From Seminavis robusta (lineage: Eukaryota > Bacillariophyta > Bacillariophyceae > Naviculales > Naviculaceae), in assembly GCA_903772945.1 (NCBI GenBank), contig CAICTM010000032.1:62001-126000 (forward strand): a stretch of DNA of 64,000 bases. Reading direction: 5' to 3'. The notes below the pieces were generated by a model. That model saw only the letters and a list, made by a program, of their open reading frames with translations, did not search any database and was not told where the DNA came from. The position numbers were made by a program, and so were the translations under genes. Below are positions 10,322 to 21,728 of this stretch, in pieces; positions within the stretch are counted from its first letter, which is position 1, and the number at the start of each line of letters is the position of its first letter.

Positions 10322-12706
10322 TCATCTCTCATCACAAATGCAGTCACAGCCACAAAGCAAACCAGAACAGTTAAAAGACAACCCAAAGGGACCCTCACAT
10401 ACATCGATCGCATTGGAGACACAAGAATTGTTGAGATTGCAAATACCAAGGGGGATTGTACCAGACAGCTGGAGGTTGTCCTCGATCCTCAAGGTATGGA
10501 GGGAATCATGCAGAGTTGAAAGCTCTTCCGGTACAGTTCCAGAGAGATCATTTCCTGCCAAACTTAAATGGCCCATAGACTCAAGCTGGCCAAATTCACT
10601 GGGAATCTGGCCGTTGAAGTGATTGTTTGCAAGGTCTAGCTCTACCGAACTCGTCAAGAGACCAAGCTCTGAAGGAATGGTTCCCGAGAGTTGGTTATTT
10701 CGTAGATTGAGAGTGTAGGTAAGTCCTGTAAGGAGTCCCAGCTCACTTGGCACTGGGCCAGTGAGCTGGCAATCCCTCACTGCAAACAGAGCCAGATCAG
10801 ATATTTGACCCAGCTCTGTGGGGACTGTGCCTTGGAAAGAGTTTTCAAACAGCGATAGCATCCGTAGCTTTGGAAGCTGCATCAACTCACTGGGAATACT
10901 TCCTGACAATCTGTTTTCATACAAGACTATCCATTCAAGAGAACTTGCTTTCCCAATCTCTGTTGGGATGGTCCCTGAATCACAGGCATGAGGATCATGG
11001 AGGTTAGCAAGAGCACAAATAAGCAAAGGCAATGCAGCCAACTTCATGCTGAAAATCTACGTACCGGTGAGAGAACTACCCCATACATTCATCCAAGCAA
11101 GGTTGGACAAGTTTCCAATTTCTACTGGAATGCTGCCTTGCAAGTCCGGACTGAGCCCAATCAAAATATATTCCAAGCTTGTGAGTAGCCAGAGCTCAGT
11201 TGGAATATGCCCCTGGTGATTATTCCCTATTAGCCCAATGTGTCTCAATGTGGTCGACAAACCAATTTCGGAAGGGATGTTTCCAGCCTCTTGTAGCGTG
11301 GACATATCGAGTCCTTCCAAAGATCTGAGCTGTCCAATGTGACTAGAGATGGTTCCCCGAATCTGATTGTATCCAAGGGAAAGTGTCTTGAGGGTTGAAA
11401 GTAGGTAGATTTCTGTGGGCAAAAAACCGGCCAAATTGTTCTGATCAAGCCAAAAATGTTGGTAGAGGCCCTGGTCGTCACATGGCTTTGGTGGTGGCTC
11501 TGTAGACGGAAAGAACCCGCTGAGATACCCAGGATACAGTTTCGAAAGTGAATTCATCATTGCATAGTCGGGTCTGTTGAACCATCCACACTCATGAACA
11601 CTGTGATCGAGCCAGTTGGTTTGAACTGCCCAATTTGAACCTTCTGTAGCATAATACAATGTTGCAAGGGCGAATCTTTGGACAACTCGAGCATTCGAGT
11701 AGTAAGGAAGCAACTCATAGTCTTGGAGGAGCCATTGCCAAGCCTTGGATTGGGGCGATTCTGCATCATCTGTTATAGCATGAACAGTCTCGTCTGGAAG
11801 CAAAGTCAGCAGAGATCCTTCAAGAGCTGTTGGAGCTTGGGTAAGATAAGTTGTGGGTGCCAGTGATGGCATCATGAGTGTGGAATCCGTTGCTTTGTTT
11901 CCTCTCACGGAAACCACAACAACAACAATTATTATGAGAATGATTATGAGGAATATTGCTCCCAGACAACCATACTTTTTGATGTTCTTGTTACTTTCTT
12001 GTCTCTTTCTAGTAGCAGCAGCAGCAACATCTTCGGGAATGGCTGGGTGTAGATCCTCTTCTACCACCAAGTTGGCCACTGCCAGGTCATTGTTGTTGCT
12101 GGGTCTGTCCATGGCCACATTGGCTGTCGCAGTTTCGATGGTTTCAGGTGAAGTCTCTCTTTGTGGTGGCCTGCTTGTAGTAATAGAAGAAGAATAGAAC
12201 CCCCCGACATGGAAGGCACCGGGTAGTTGTGCTCTTCTCGTGAGGGGAGACGGCAGAGCTTGAATGTTGTCAGTAGCATCAAATATAACGCTTTGCATTC
12301 CGTGATTCAGTTGGTTAGCCGTCGTCGTCGTCTTCGTTGTTACGGCAGGAGTAGAACCTGGTGGGGGAGGCGCTGCTGTCGACTCTGGATGATTTGCCAT
12401 GTCCTCGTCAGAATGCTGATCCTCCTTTGGATTTGCTCGTTTGACATCATCGTCATCTCCCTTGATACGACTGCTGTTGTGATACATCCTTTTAGTCACG
12501 ACGACAGTATCATCACCCAGAGGTGGCGACTCGGTCTTGGACGGCTGGCCTTGCTTGTCCTGCTCGGTTGCTTGTTTGACCTCTTGCTTGAGATAGGCAA
12601 TACCATCTTGTCCGTTTCTCTCCTCCAGTGAGCAACAATCAATCCTGTCAACACCAGGAGCAGCCGGGCTGCTCTTTTTCTCGTTGGTTTCTTGGCAGGG
12701 GTTCAT
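10322..12706 (-). CDS. membrane-anchored leucine-rich-repeat protein LRR2
   Basis: Predicted 764-residue paralogue of LRR1 and LRR3. Exon 1 is 12706-11065, the intron 11064-10975 (90 bp, GTACGT...CAG, phase 1) and exon 2 10974-10322. The intron interrupts an LRR consensus exactly at LTG|TIPTEIG. The polar N-terminus holds Pro/Thr-rich runs. A strongly hydrophobic anchor (LGAIFLIIILIIIVVVVVSV) follows a basic KKYG. Then come LLTLLPDETV, a conserved Trp-rich region (KAWQWLLQDYELLPYY), LRRs of the GxIPxEL type, and a Cys-rich C-terminus. Exon 2 has the same length (653 bp) in all three paralogues. A DNA transposon ends only 113 bp upstream of the start codon, so its insertion may have altered the promoter. 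Extracellular recognition or adhesion is inferred. Confidence 0.9.
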
Positions 12707-12812
12707 CTCTACATCAAAAAGAAGTTGTGTCGCTTTTGGTTGTTGTTGGTTGTGATTCCAGAGGTAAATGTAGCCACAGTGGCTTCCCTTCTCGAGAGTT
12801 TTTGAGTTTAGT

Positions 12813-12844
12813 TATATAAGGCCCGGCGCATAGAAATCCCCACC
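12813..12844. repeat. target duplication plus left terminal inverted repeat
   Basis: TATATA (12813-12818), then 26 bp starting AGGCCCGGCGCATAGAAATC. The 26 bp are the exact reverse complement of 15553-15578. Inner bases continue as an imperfect inverted repeat (ACCGTC and GTCCGTCG shared). Confidence 0.93.
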
Positions 12845-15578
12845 CAACCGTCTTGCATGGTCCGTCGTTCCTAAAAAGTCGTAGTCGAGAAAAACGCAAA
12901 AAACTGATTTGGCTCACAAGCACCATGATGGAACGCAATCCCGCAACAAGAAAAAGCACCATTATCCCTTACCAAAGCACTAGATGCTGGCTCTCTTTGT
13001 TTGATCTTCTACCACAGTGGTTGACCTCTCTTGCCGCTGCCTTTTGCTAGCCTTGGAATGCTCAGCTACCCTCTTGCGCGCACTTGTTGGTGGTGGCTGA
13101 CAATAGTACTTGAAGCCTTTCTTCTTGTCTTGTGGTATGAGCTTGCCCCACTTGTCGTGTAGCTCCTTCCATTTAATGTCTTGGATGCCAATAGGTTCAA
13201 GTGCATCTGGCAATGGGAGTTCTGTCCAGAAGCTGCGTGGCTTATCCTTGTAGTCGTCGGTAACAAGTTCAAGCGCCTTCTCTGGAGCTCCGTCGTACTC
13301 CTGCACATACATGATGTTGCTATCGCGATCTGCGTCCACTGTGAAGATGTGGTTTTGTTTGGTCTCCTTGCTTGGACGTTTGATCATTTCTTCTTGCTGT
13401 TCTGCCCAATCACGGAACACCTTCTGTTCCACCATGATGGGCTCAACAAGGTCATGACTGTTCATGCACTCGAAGAGGTCATCGGGAGTGTACGTGTTGC
13501 TCTTCCTCCACACCTGCTTGAGAAGATTGAACAGTCGGTCACAATCATTCTTGGTGTGCCCTCGAACAAGAAAGGAAGCTCTGGCCACCTTGCAATACCC
13601 TTTCTTCACAAGATAGTGTAGCATCCGTAGCACCATTCGGTTCTTGTTCTGTCCTCCACAATTGTCCATGAATATGTTGATCTCCTTGTAAGGTTGCTGT
13701 GTCTTTGTGAAACCAAGTCGCTCCAGCTCATATAGGAGCAGACTGCAGACATTGTTTCCTCCCTTCTTGGCTTGATCTTCGGTGTAGGTCAAAGCAGAAA
13801 GAGTGTAAGGTTTGCGACAGCAATTGACAACACCGAAGACGTACACATTCAAAGGGGAATAGTAGTACGTATCTCCAGCTTGTTCAGACGCAAAGTGGGG
13901 GAGGTACATGTTCTGCGCATAGTCAGCAACCAGTGTAATCACGCGATGGGATGGTGGATGGTCAGCCGTATTGAAAGCTTCTTCTTTCTTGTCGCGGAAG
14001 AGCTGTCTCTGTTTGGCTGCCATGTCGACATGCTTGCTTGCATTGGTGATCAAAGCCTCATTGTCCAGCATTCGCTGAATGTCTTTGTCAGTTATGGACC
14101 CATCCTCCGACTCATCAGAAGAAGAATCAGAGTCATCACTGTCGGTATCTTCCCTTGCCCTTGCTTCACGTCGCGCCTTCTTCTTCATGAGTTTTGTCTG
14201 GTACTTGTGTTGGTTCGCATAAATGAAACACTCCCCGCATATATCTTCGCTGGGATTGGCAATGCGAAGTTTGGGATGATTCCTCTTCCAAAAGAGTCGA
14301 AAGGTTGTCCAAGCAACAACTGAAGCTGGATCGTCCACCAGCTTTTCTTTCTCTACGATAAGTCCCTTCGCAGAGTAGGAGTACTTCCAGCCGCGTTCTC
14401 TAAGGTATCTTGCGTAGATCGACATCTTGGTGAAGGCAGTAGGTAGCTCGATAATGTCGTCGTCCTTGGATTCAGTGCGTACAGTGTTGTCTTTCTTGCT
14501 GAATTCTTGCACAAGTCTTGTTGCTCGAGGAACTGCGTGCGTCTTCAGCTCTTCAAAGAACTTTGACAGATCATCTTCTGCTTCCTTGTTCCTTCTGTTC
14601 CCTGGTTTCTTCACAAGTCCATGCACCGGTGATCCACCCGTCTTTGCTAGCTTGCCATGGAACGGTACGCATCTTCCCCAATTCCTATCATTCGAAGTAG
14701 TGCATCTTTGCAAATAAGTATTCCTGTGCCCGGCAGCACGTACACTAGCCTTCTCCTGGGATTCTTGAGTCCCCACTGCCTGTTTTGCATTGTTGTCATG
14801 TGCCGCGAGTATTTGATCCACTCAACCAGCAAAGCACGCTGTTCATTCCAATCCATCAAACTGTAGCCAAACAAATATTCCGCCATCTTCTCCATCTTGT
14901 CCTCATCCAGCATGTAGCGAGCGTCTTTCAAACACCAGCAATTGGTGGGGCGCTGCTTGTTATTCACTTCAATGCAAGGGCCAGCCTCCGAAAGCTTGCA
15001 GAAGAACAACTTAAGAGCCTCCACATGTTCCCAGTTTTCTTGCACATCCGTTTTCTTCAATTCAGTCCTCTTCTTGTGGATTATCTTGCACGGACTCTTC
15101 CCAAGGTCTTCTCTTGCACTCTCAGGGGTCACAACAGCATTGACCTTACTCGAGGGAGGTGTTGACATGGCGCACTTCGATCTTCGGTATCCTCTAGCTT
15201 GTAGTTGTAGTGAGCGTGTTGGATGGAGAATCGATACGTTCGATATCGCTAGCTTGGAGGCAAGTCTTCGCTGATTTGAGAAAATGTGAGAGTAAAATAG
15301 CCATCGCTTAAGTAAATTTTTAAATCACACGCCAACCAACCATGTTCCCGCCCATAGATAAGCAAATCTTGATTGTTGTTGACGGATCGCACCGACGGTT
15401 GTCGCAGCTTGTTTAAGTTCGCAACTTCAACTTCTGCCTGTCGCACGCTATACTCATCTACATGGCTGGATAGCGAAGAAAAAGCTCTATCAGGCGCAAG
15501 GAAGTCGATTTTCCATGACCGCACACTTTCCGACCGACGACGGACAGACGGTGGTGGGGATTTCTATGCGCCGGGCCT
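12819..15578 (-). mobile_element. 2.76-kb DNA transposon with TIRs and RNase H-fold transposase
   Basis: Ends are perfect 26-bp inverted repeats (12819-12844 and 15553-15578). Directly outside both ends is TATATA, a plausible 6-bp target-site duplication, although the low complexity of TATA weakens it. The only coding region is the minus-strand transposase at 12980-15168. The superfamily is not one I can name: the protein matches none of the Tc1/mariner, hAT, Harbinger or PiggyBac signatures I looked for. Confidence 0.87.
12980..15168 (-). pseudogene. transposase, DUF7869-like RNase H fold, single frameshift
   Basis: The protein starts at ATG 15168 (MSTPPSSKVNAVV) and reads to DALLRMIGIGEDAYRSM. 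There the frame shifts by one base near 14650 and continues as KLAKTGGSPVHG to a stop at 12980, about 725 residues in all. The shift has no slippery heptamer that I can see and no intron fits, so it is probably an indel. The C-terminal two thirds resembles proteins I associate with DUF7869: LVADYAQNMYLPHF (first Asp, 13922-13924), IFMDNCGGQNKNRMV (second Asp, 13664-13666) and VRGHTKNDCDRLF (third acidic residue, near 13538-13546). These fit the three acidic residues of an RNase H-fold (DDE/D) nuclease. An acidic low-complexity insert (DTDSDDSDSSSDESED) lies at 14094-14150. A CxxC pair (DICGECF) lies before it. Confidence 0.8.
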
Positions 15579-15584
15579 TATATA
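15553..15584. repeat. right terminal inverted repeat plus target duplication
   Basis: Exact reverse complement of 12819-12844, followed by TATATA at 15579-15584. Confidence 0.93.
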
Positions 15585-17154
15585 TTTCGGGTTAGTTGCT
15601 GTGTTTTTGTTTTCGCGGTAATGAGGCTTCCCCAAAGAACTTCTATTGGGATCCTGGCACGCATCGCGTAACGGTACTGCATGTACGTGCATGTAGGCTT
15701 TAAATCACCTCCTGCCAGCTATTTAATATTCCGCAAGAATACTTGTGGTTTCGTTGTTTAACCACTTTAGTACAATAAATCTCTCTGCCCGAAACATGAA
15801 CTTCTATGACGCTGAGTAAAGCAACGTGAAACGTGAACCTTTGCTAGCTAGTACATGTAGAACGATGACATAGAGTACGGTAGTACATGTACTCAGTACC
15901 CTGTGGACCCACCGCAGTTCCGAGAGTCTCATGCTTGAGTACTTCCAGTGAGACAGGGGGGTGGAGAAAATCAATACCATCTTGTGGTTGAGGGCTACAT
16001 GTTACCGTAGTGTTTACCCCTGTCTACCAAAATCTTGGTCATGGTCCACTTCTGTCGGCGTGGGATGGACCTAGATTCCTCCACCCCCCAGAAGCTTACC
16101 GGTATCGTTTCTTGTATGCATATGTTGAACCTGCAACACCATAATTCCAAAATTCCTCCAGGCCAGGGGAAGCTCTTGTAAAAAGATCGAATCGAATATC
16201 GAATCTGATCCTCAGTGCAAAGTGACTCGTAGACCGTACAGTAGACAGTACGTAGACAGCTAGCTGGAGAAGAAACAGTGAAATAATTTTAAGTTATCCA
16301 GTCTGATGAGTGACAAACAGTCTTTTTTAGCTGTCCGTTTCCGCAAAACAAGCGAGATCTCGAACGTTACTTTTACGAGCGGCTAGTGTGTGTATCATCA
16401 GTCACCTGTGTTGGGTGGAAACTGACAAGCGCTGTGGCCCTTGCATTGCTGGAGTACAGTAGTCTACTGCCAACTGCAAACAAAAATGACAAAGACGACG
16501 ACTGCTTTCGGCTACTGTGGTTGCGTTCGTCTTTCGACCGACTGGCTTCCCTTCCCAAAATAAACGCACGGCCGATCATTGCACATCAACTCGGAAGGAC
16601 ACATTCCACTTATTTAGATGCGTACTACTGTACCGTATAGCTAACTACAGTACAGTAGTCGTTGTTGGTATCATAGCATGTGGCACATACTGTACCGAGT
16701 GGATTGAATGATGGGCTTTTTCAGTGGTCGGAGTTTGGAAGCTCCAGGAAGATAGCCGTTGCTTTTGCACCCTTTCTTCAATATGTTGCCTAACCTTTGA
16801 CGAGTACCGGTACTACAGTAGACTGACTACCTGGCTACCAGAGTTCTCGGGGAGCTACTCAACTCAAGGCTCGTGGTAGCGCTTATTACTGGATAGCTAC
16901 CGGTAGATCTAATAGCCACATGTAGTATTCCCCTCTGACGAGTGGGGCGGAACACACATCTTTTTTTAAAAAAAAGCAAGGGTCCCGTACCTTACCGAGG
17001 TTGTACCGTATACCGGCACATGTACCGTACGAGCTGTACTACCGGTATTGCAGGCTTAATAAGCCTTTGCTCGAGACTCGACTCGACTCGCCGACGTCTT
17101 GTGGATCATCCACCTTTTTGTATCTTTTTATATCTTTGCCCATACAGTAGTATC
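15585..17154. other. intergenic, rich in short palindromes
   Basis: No gene supported. Many TACCGGTA, TACATGTA and GTACGGTAC-type palindromes. A short G-rich/C-rich inverted pair (GGGGGGTGGAG near 15953-15966 and CTCCACCCCCC near 16076-16088) is visible. An in-frame extension of the next gene back to 16942 lacks coding character, so 17155 is preferred as its start. Confidence 0.5.
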
Positions 17155-18729
17155 ATGGCACCGAAGCATCTGGAGTACGAGTCTTTGGACCTTTCCACTA
17201 ATACTATAACGAATGACGAGGATGCCTTGGAACAATTGGTAGCTTCTACCGGTAGCAACAGCACGACCAAGCATTTGGTATTGGTAGGAGGAGGCCATGC
17301 CCACGTCCAAGTAATCAAGGCATTGGCCGGACGTCCTTCGCATCTGCGCGTGACGTTGATTGATCAGCAGGAAGCGGCGAGTTACAGTGGCATGGTCCCT
17401 GGCGCCATTGCCAAATTGTATTCGCCTCCAGCAACATTACTGCATTTGGCGCCTCTCGCAGAATGGGCCAATATCACGTTTGTGCAGGCGCAAGTGGTGG
17501 ATGTGGATCTACAGAACAAACTGATTTATTATACTACTACTACTAGTAGTACCAATGACGACAATGACGAGTCTACTAGTACTACTGCTACGACAGATAG
17601 CATCTCGTTTGATGCACTGAGTCTCGACATTGGATCCGCCACAAGAGATTTACACGTCATTCCAGGAGCTCTGGCGTATACCATTCCCACGAGACCCATT
17701 GCCGCCTTGATCCAGCGCATTCAACAGGCGGAACAAGAAATACTGCTGCAGAACACTGATAGCAAGATGCGTATCATCAAAGTCGTGGTGGTGGGAGCGG
17801 GAGTGGCTGGATTGGAACTGGCCTTGAGTATTCGAGGCCGATGGAGCGAATTGGTCGACGACTTGTCGGTGACTGTGTTGGACGCCGTCAGTGGTCAGTC
17901 CGATATTTTACCCTCGGAAACACCCTCGTGTCGTCGCAAATTGCTCGAAATACTAGAATCCAAAGATATCCAACTACGGCGCTACGATTGTGGCATTGAA
18001 TCCATTGCACAACACCACATTACACTCAACAATAACTCGGACAGTATTGAATTTGACTATTGCATTTGGGCCACGGGGGCGGAACCTCATACGTTGGCAA
18101 CGACACTCCAAACGAAACGAGGATTGCAATTGGACTCTCACGGATGGATTCAAGTCAATCGACAGTTGCAAAGTGTCTCGCATCCCTGTGTCTTTGCCGC
18201 CGGAGATTGTGCATCGCATCCCGCTCATCCTCCCAAAGCCGGTGTCTATGCCGTCCGGAGTGGTCCCATTCTCATTCAAAATTTGACTCATTATCTACTT
18301 CACCCCAATAACAACAAACAACTCGTGGACTTTGTACCACAACCGGATTTTCTCAAACTCATGGCATGCGGGGATGGTACGGCACTGGGATTTCGATTTG
18401 GGATTCCACTGCATGGCACATGGGTATGGAATATGAAGGATGAAATCGACAAGTCGTTTATGGATTTGTTTCGGGTCGACAATCTTCCACCTGCGTCATC
18501 GTTGCAACTCGATATTAGTCAATACGATGCCGCATATGCGTGTCGGGAACATGCCAATCGGGTCGATCCCAAATTGGCGGCACAACTGCTGTGGCGGGAT
18601 GATGTCGACTACAAAGTCAATTGGAAAATATTACGGGACATGGTCTGCATGTCCACGTATCGAGAACAAGTCTTGCGACACTGGCATGACACGGAACAAA
18701 GGCTGTTGGAGTTGATCACTCCCAAATAG
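17155..18729 (+). CDS. pyridine nucleotide-disulphide oxidoreductase (FAD/NAD)
   Basis: Predicted 524-residue flavoprotein. An upstream in-frame ATG at 16942 exists, but the 71 residues between look non-coding. From 17155 the protein reaches its first Rossmann motif at residue 41: LVLVGGGHAHV (FAD). A second nucleotide-binding motif, VVVVGAGVAGLELAL (211-225), should bind NAD(P)H. ATGAEP (306-311) and CVFAAGDCAS (345-354) are the usual FAD-contacting segments. The arrangement matches NDH-2-like oxidoreductases, and the GGGHAHV start matches the subgroup found fused to or beside selenide,water dikinase in other organisms. No SelD domain follows here. A low-complexity Thr/Ser/Asp insert (127-149) is probably a loop. 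Electron acceptor and location are not predictable; no clear leader. Confidence 0.88.
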   Translation: MAPKHLEYESLDLSTNTITNDEDALEQLVASTGSNSTTKHLVLVGGGHAHVQVIKALAGRPSHLRVTLIDQQEAASYSGMVPGAIAKLYSPPATLLHLAPLAEWANITFVQAQVVDVDLQNKLIYYTTTTSSTNDDNDESTSTTATTDSISFDALSLDIGSATRDLHVIPGALAYTIPTRPIAALIQRIQQAEQEILLQNTDSKMRIIKVVVVGAGVAGLELALSIRGRWSELVDDLSVTVLDAVSGQSDILPSETPSCRRKLLEILESKDIQLRRYDCGIESIAQHHITLNNNSDSIEFDYCIWATGAEPHTLATTLQTKRGLQLDSHGWIQVNRQLQSVSHPCVFAAGDCASHPAHPPKAGVYAVRSGPILIQNLTHYLLHPNNNKQLVDFVPQPDFLKLMACGDGTALGFRFGIPLHGTWVWNMKDEIDKSFMDLFRVDNLPPASSLQLDISQYDAAYACREHANRVDPKLAAQLLWRDDVDYKVNWKILRDMVCMSTYREQVLRHWHDTEQRLLELITPK

Positions 18730-19330
18730 AATGAATAGATGAATGAATGAATAAGTAAGTAATAATTAATAAGGAGGCGGGCAAATAAATATTATATACA
18801 GCAATGCAACCAACTCCGTCCGGTGCGGACGCGGGAAACATGAGCCCAGACGACATCAAGAAGGGCAGCTTTCCGTGTGCTGTTGGTAGCCGGGCGACTG
18901 GTGTATACGTTCTGTGCCGTACTGTAGGCAGCATGGGTTTACAAGTTTCTTACTTGCTAGCTAGCTGGTACGGTATGGTAGCTACTAGCCTGTTAGTCTG
19001 CTGATTGCTTGCTGATGTTCCCCAACATACTGTAGTATTGATCATCTCTATCATTGGCCGGCCGCTTCATCGAACTGTGGCTGCATGCCACCGCAAGGGA
19101 AAACTCGACTCGTTGCAGTTGCGCTGCCCCCCGAACGCTCGAATGCCGTGTCTCCGTCATTTCCCGCCATTAATAAGTGGGCTTTCTCTGCCGAATGGCT
19201 AGCTGCCAGTTTTGCAGGCAGGTTTTGCCATTGTGTTTCGGAGTTCATGCGTTTCCGTATTCTCCCACACCCCCATCTAGCTTTCCCATTCGAACTCTTC
19301 CTTTCTATTCCCCTTCGAGGATCGTTCCCC
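18730..19330. other. intergenic between convergent genes
   Basis: Contains an ATGAATGA/AATA-rich 3' flank of the oxidoreductase (18730-18800) and no gene that I can support. Confidence 0.5.
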
Positions 19331-21097
19331 TCACTGCCCATTTGGATCTTGCTGGTCTACCACATTGGCAGTACCTACTAGTAGAGGTAAAGATCCTGCA
19401 GCATCATCGTTGTCGTGTGCCATGGACGCCACGCTGCTACTACAATGGCTACCGAGATCCACGTCGTCTTCCTTGGGTGGAAGATCATCGTCGCGAGTCT
19501 CGTGTCGGTGGTTGTGGGCACTCCAGGTGATATTGGAAACATGGGTGGTAGCACTATTGTGAAAGGACGTGGATTGGAGGGCGCATTCGGCGTCGTTTTC
19601 GTCCACCACCGAGAGGTCGGGCACTACGGCAGGAGGCATGACATCATGGTGACTCTCATTGTTGTTGTCCTCTTTTTCTTCTTCGGCATCCTCACGTACG
19701 ACCAACGAAGTGGATCGCGATGGACCGCTGACAAAGCTCTTTGTGCTCATTCCCAACCGAGTACTCCTCAAGGATGACATCCAAAAGCGATTGGTCCCAA
19801 TGGTCGAAGATCCCGAGGACGACGAATGGGGTAAATTGTTGTGGTTGTGGGTTCTAATACCACGTCGTGTGGACCCCTGTTCGTTGTCGTCTTCGTACCA
19901 CAGTACTTGTTGGAGAATCCTTCGACGCGATTTCGCGGGATGCGCTCGTCGGAGTAGCATGTACCGAGGTCGGGCATATACCAGGACCGTCCCCAATCCC
20001 ATGGCCGGTAGAAAAATGGCCCGCAGTACCATGATGGGAAACACGGTGGGTTCTTGCGGTGGTCCCGCCCCATCGTTACTTACCAATCGCAAGATTATGG
20101 TCCAACTGTATGTCATGATGAATACGACGCAGTAAAGCAACGCCTGTACTCCCACAGCCCGGACTTTGGCTTCTTGCGATTCGGGTGTCAGCGACTGAGA
20201 GTGTCGTCTTTGTCGAAGGGATTGTCGTGGGGATTGTTGTGATTGTAGCGTGGTACTATTCGTAGTATTGTAACTGCTGCTGCCGGTCGTCGTACTATCA
20301 TGAGCCGGTTCCAGCTGTCGTGGTCGAGTGACGGCAAAAATGGTGTTGCGAACATGACAATAAATGAGTGCATTGTTGAGTAGTACCAAGGCAAACACGA
20401 GCATAAAGGGGAGACCTCCCAAGATCCATGTCCATGACTCGATACACTCGGCATTGCAACTATCGGTAATGGCTTGTTCGGAAATCCAACATCCCGCGCC
20501 AATGGAAACTTCGGCATACAAATTGTGGTGTAATCCCACAAATGCCGTAATGGTCGGCCATGCCAGCGTAATGACATGCAGAAAGGGTTCCATGCGTCGC
20601 GCAAATGTGTCATTGGTGACTCCAAATTTGACCACCAGCACGTAATACAGCGAGAGACCGCCAAAGTACATGAAGCTGGGATAACTGAATTGAAACAGAA
20701 ATCCCATGGCATTGCAACTGGTAGTATTCCCAACGGCCCACAAACGACGACTGGTATCGCGAGGCGTCAAGAAGGTTTGCAACGAGACGGTAATGGAATT
20801 CAGAATATCGTAGCAACTCATGCCCAGCAAAATGCGTCGGTACGGACGTTGGTAATGTGCCTTGTGCAGTAGGCGAATCAGTGTGAGAGAACCACAGATA
20901 CTCAGCATTGCGGGAATCAGAGGCAGCAAGGCAATCACGCGTTCTTGACCATCGCTCAGGTAGCTCATGGTAGTACTATTAGTACTATTAGCAGTACTGT
21001 TCATAGTAGAAGTAAGAGCTGTGGAGTTGTCCTCATCATTGTGCAGCAGACTCATCAGAAGAAGGTAATCTTCTTCTTCTTCTGAAAAAGATACCAT
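19331..21097 (-). CDS. seven-helix receptor, GPCR-like
   Basis: Predicted 588-residue membrane protein. The N-terminal 50 residues are acidic, then Asn/Ser/Thr-rich with several N-x-S/T sites (NSTANSTNST), as expected for an extracellular tail. Hydrophobic segments include LLPLIPAMLSICGSLTLIRL, ILLGMSCYDILNSITVSL, a third near FMYFGGLSLYYVLVV, then VITLAWPTITAFVGL, ILGGLPFMLVFALVLL, ALLYCVVFIMTYSWTIIL and MVLRAIFLPAMGLGTVLVYA. Cys residues before the third helix (TTSCNAMGF) and in the second outer loop (GAGCWISEQ) could form the usual disulphide. A 45-residue Ser/Gln/Arg-rich loop separates helices 5 and 6. The 190-residue C-terminal tail is Ser-rich, acidic and likely phosphorylated. It resembles rhodopsin/cAMP-type receptors seen in diatoms; ligand unknown. 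Confidence 0.85.
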   Translation of the reverse strand: MVSFSEEEEDYLLLMSLLHNDEDNSTALTSTMNSTANSTNSTTMSYLSDGQERVIALLPLIPAMLSICGSLTLIRLLHKAHYQRPYRRILLGMSCYDILNSITVSLQTFLTPRDTSRRLWAVGNTTSCNAMGFLFQFSYPSFMYFGGLSLYYVLVVKFGVTNDTFARRMEPFLHVITLAWPTITAFVGLHHNLYAEVSIGAGCWISEQAITDSCNAECIESWTWILGGLPFMLVFALVLLNNALIYCHVRNTIFAVTRPRQLEPAHDSTTTGSSSYNTTNSTTLQSQQSPRQSLRQRRHSQSLTPESQEAKVRAVGVQALLYCVVFIMTYSWTIILRLVSNDGAGPPQEPTVFPIMVLRAIFLPAMGLGTVLVYARPRYMLLRRAHPAKSRRRILQQVLWYEDDNEQGSTRRGIRTHNHNNLPHSSSSGSSTIGTNRFWMSSLRSTRLGMSTKSFVSGPSRSTSLVVREDAEEEKEDNNNESHHDVMPPAVVPDLSVVDENDAECALQSTSFHNSATTHVSNITWSAHNHRHETRDDDLPPKEDDVDLGSHCSSSVASMAHDNDDAAGSLPLLVGTANVVDQQDPNGQ

Positions 21098-21728
21098 TCT
21101 CTTAGTCAGGCAGCCCTTATCTGATCATTCTTGATCCTGCTTATCTTATTATCTTGAATCAATCATATCTATGCCTAGTAGCTAGCTAGCATTAAATTTT
21201 AGAAACAATGATCGGATCGAGGGGAAACACCGTGGGGTCCTTGGAGCTGCGTGAACCTCTCAGAATGGTCAAGTAAGTTAACTGCATTCTGGATTCAGTT
21301 TCAGCTCGGTCGCAACGAAATATTGTGAGCAATGCATGGTCACATGGTTGCTGATTGGATGATTTAATGTCGAGGCTCCAAGAAGCCAAAATGACTGCAT
21401 AAGGTCGTGGCGACAGACAGGATTTAAGCCTTCCAAGTTCCACTGGCCAGAGCCTGGTGAAGGAGAACTTGAATAGTAAGCCAGCAGATTGGTAGAACAA
21501 CAACTAACTATGAAGGATCAACTCATTCTTGGGGGCAACGTGGCAACCACAGCTGGCTCCCGACAAAGGGGTTTCCTGTACCGTAACAGCTTCAGCTATC
21601 CGGATACAGCTCGATCACACCCCAACGATCTGTTCCATCAGATGCATTATAGTAGTGGATAGTGCTCTTTTTTCGTTTGTTGGGTCCAATTGAACGGGAC
21701 GAAACTGTATACATATTAAAATCACAGT
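21098..21728. other. divergent intergenic region, receptor and LRR3
   Basis: Holds both promoters (receptor on minus, LRR3 on plus). No further gene seen. TAGCTAGCTAGC at 21180-21191 is one of many such tracts in the window. Confidence 0.45.

Noticed and set aside
14647-14660. Programmed -1 frameshift in the transposase
   Set aside because: No X-XXY-YYZ slippery heptamer or downstream structure is visible at the junction; an indel is simpler.
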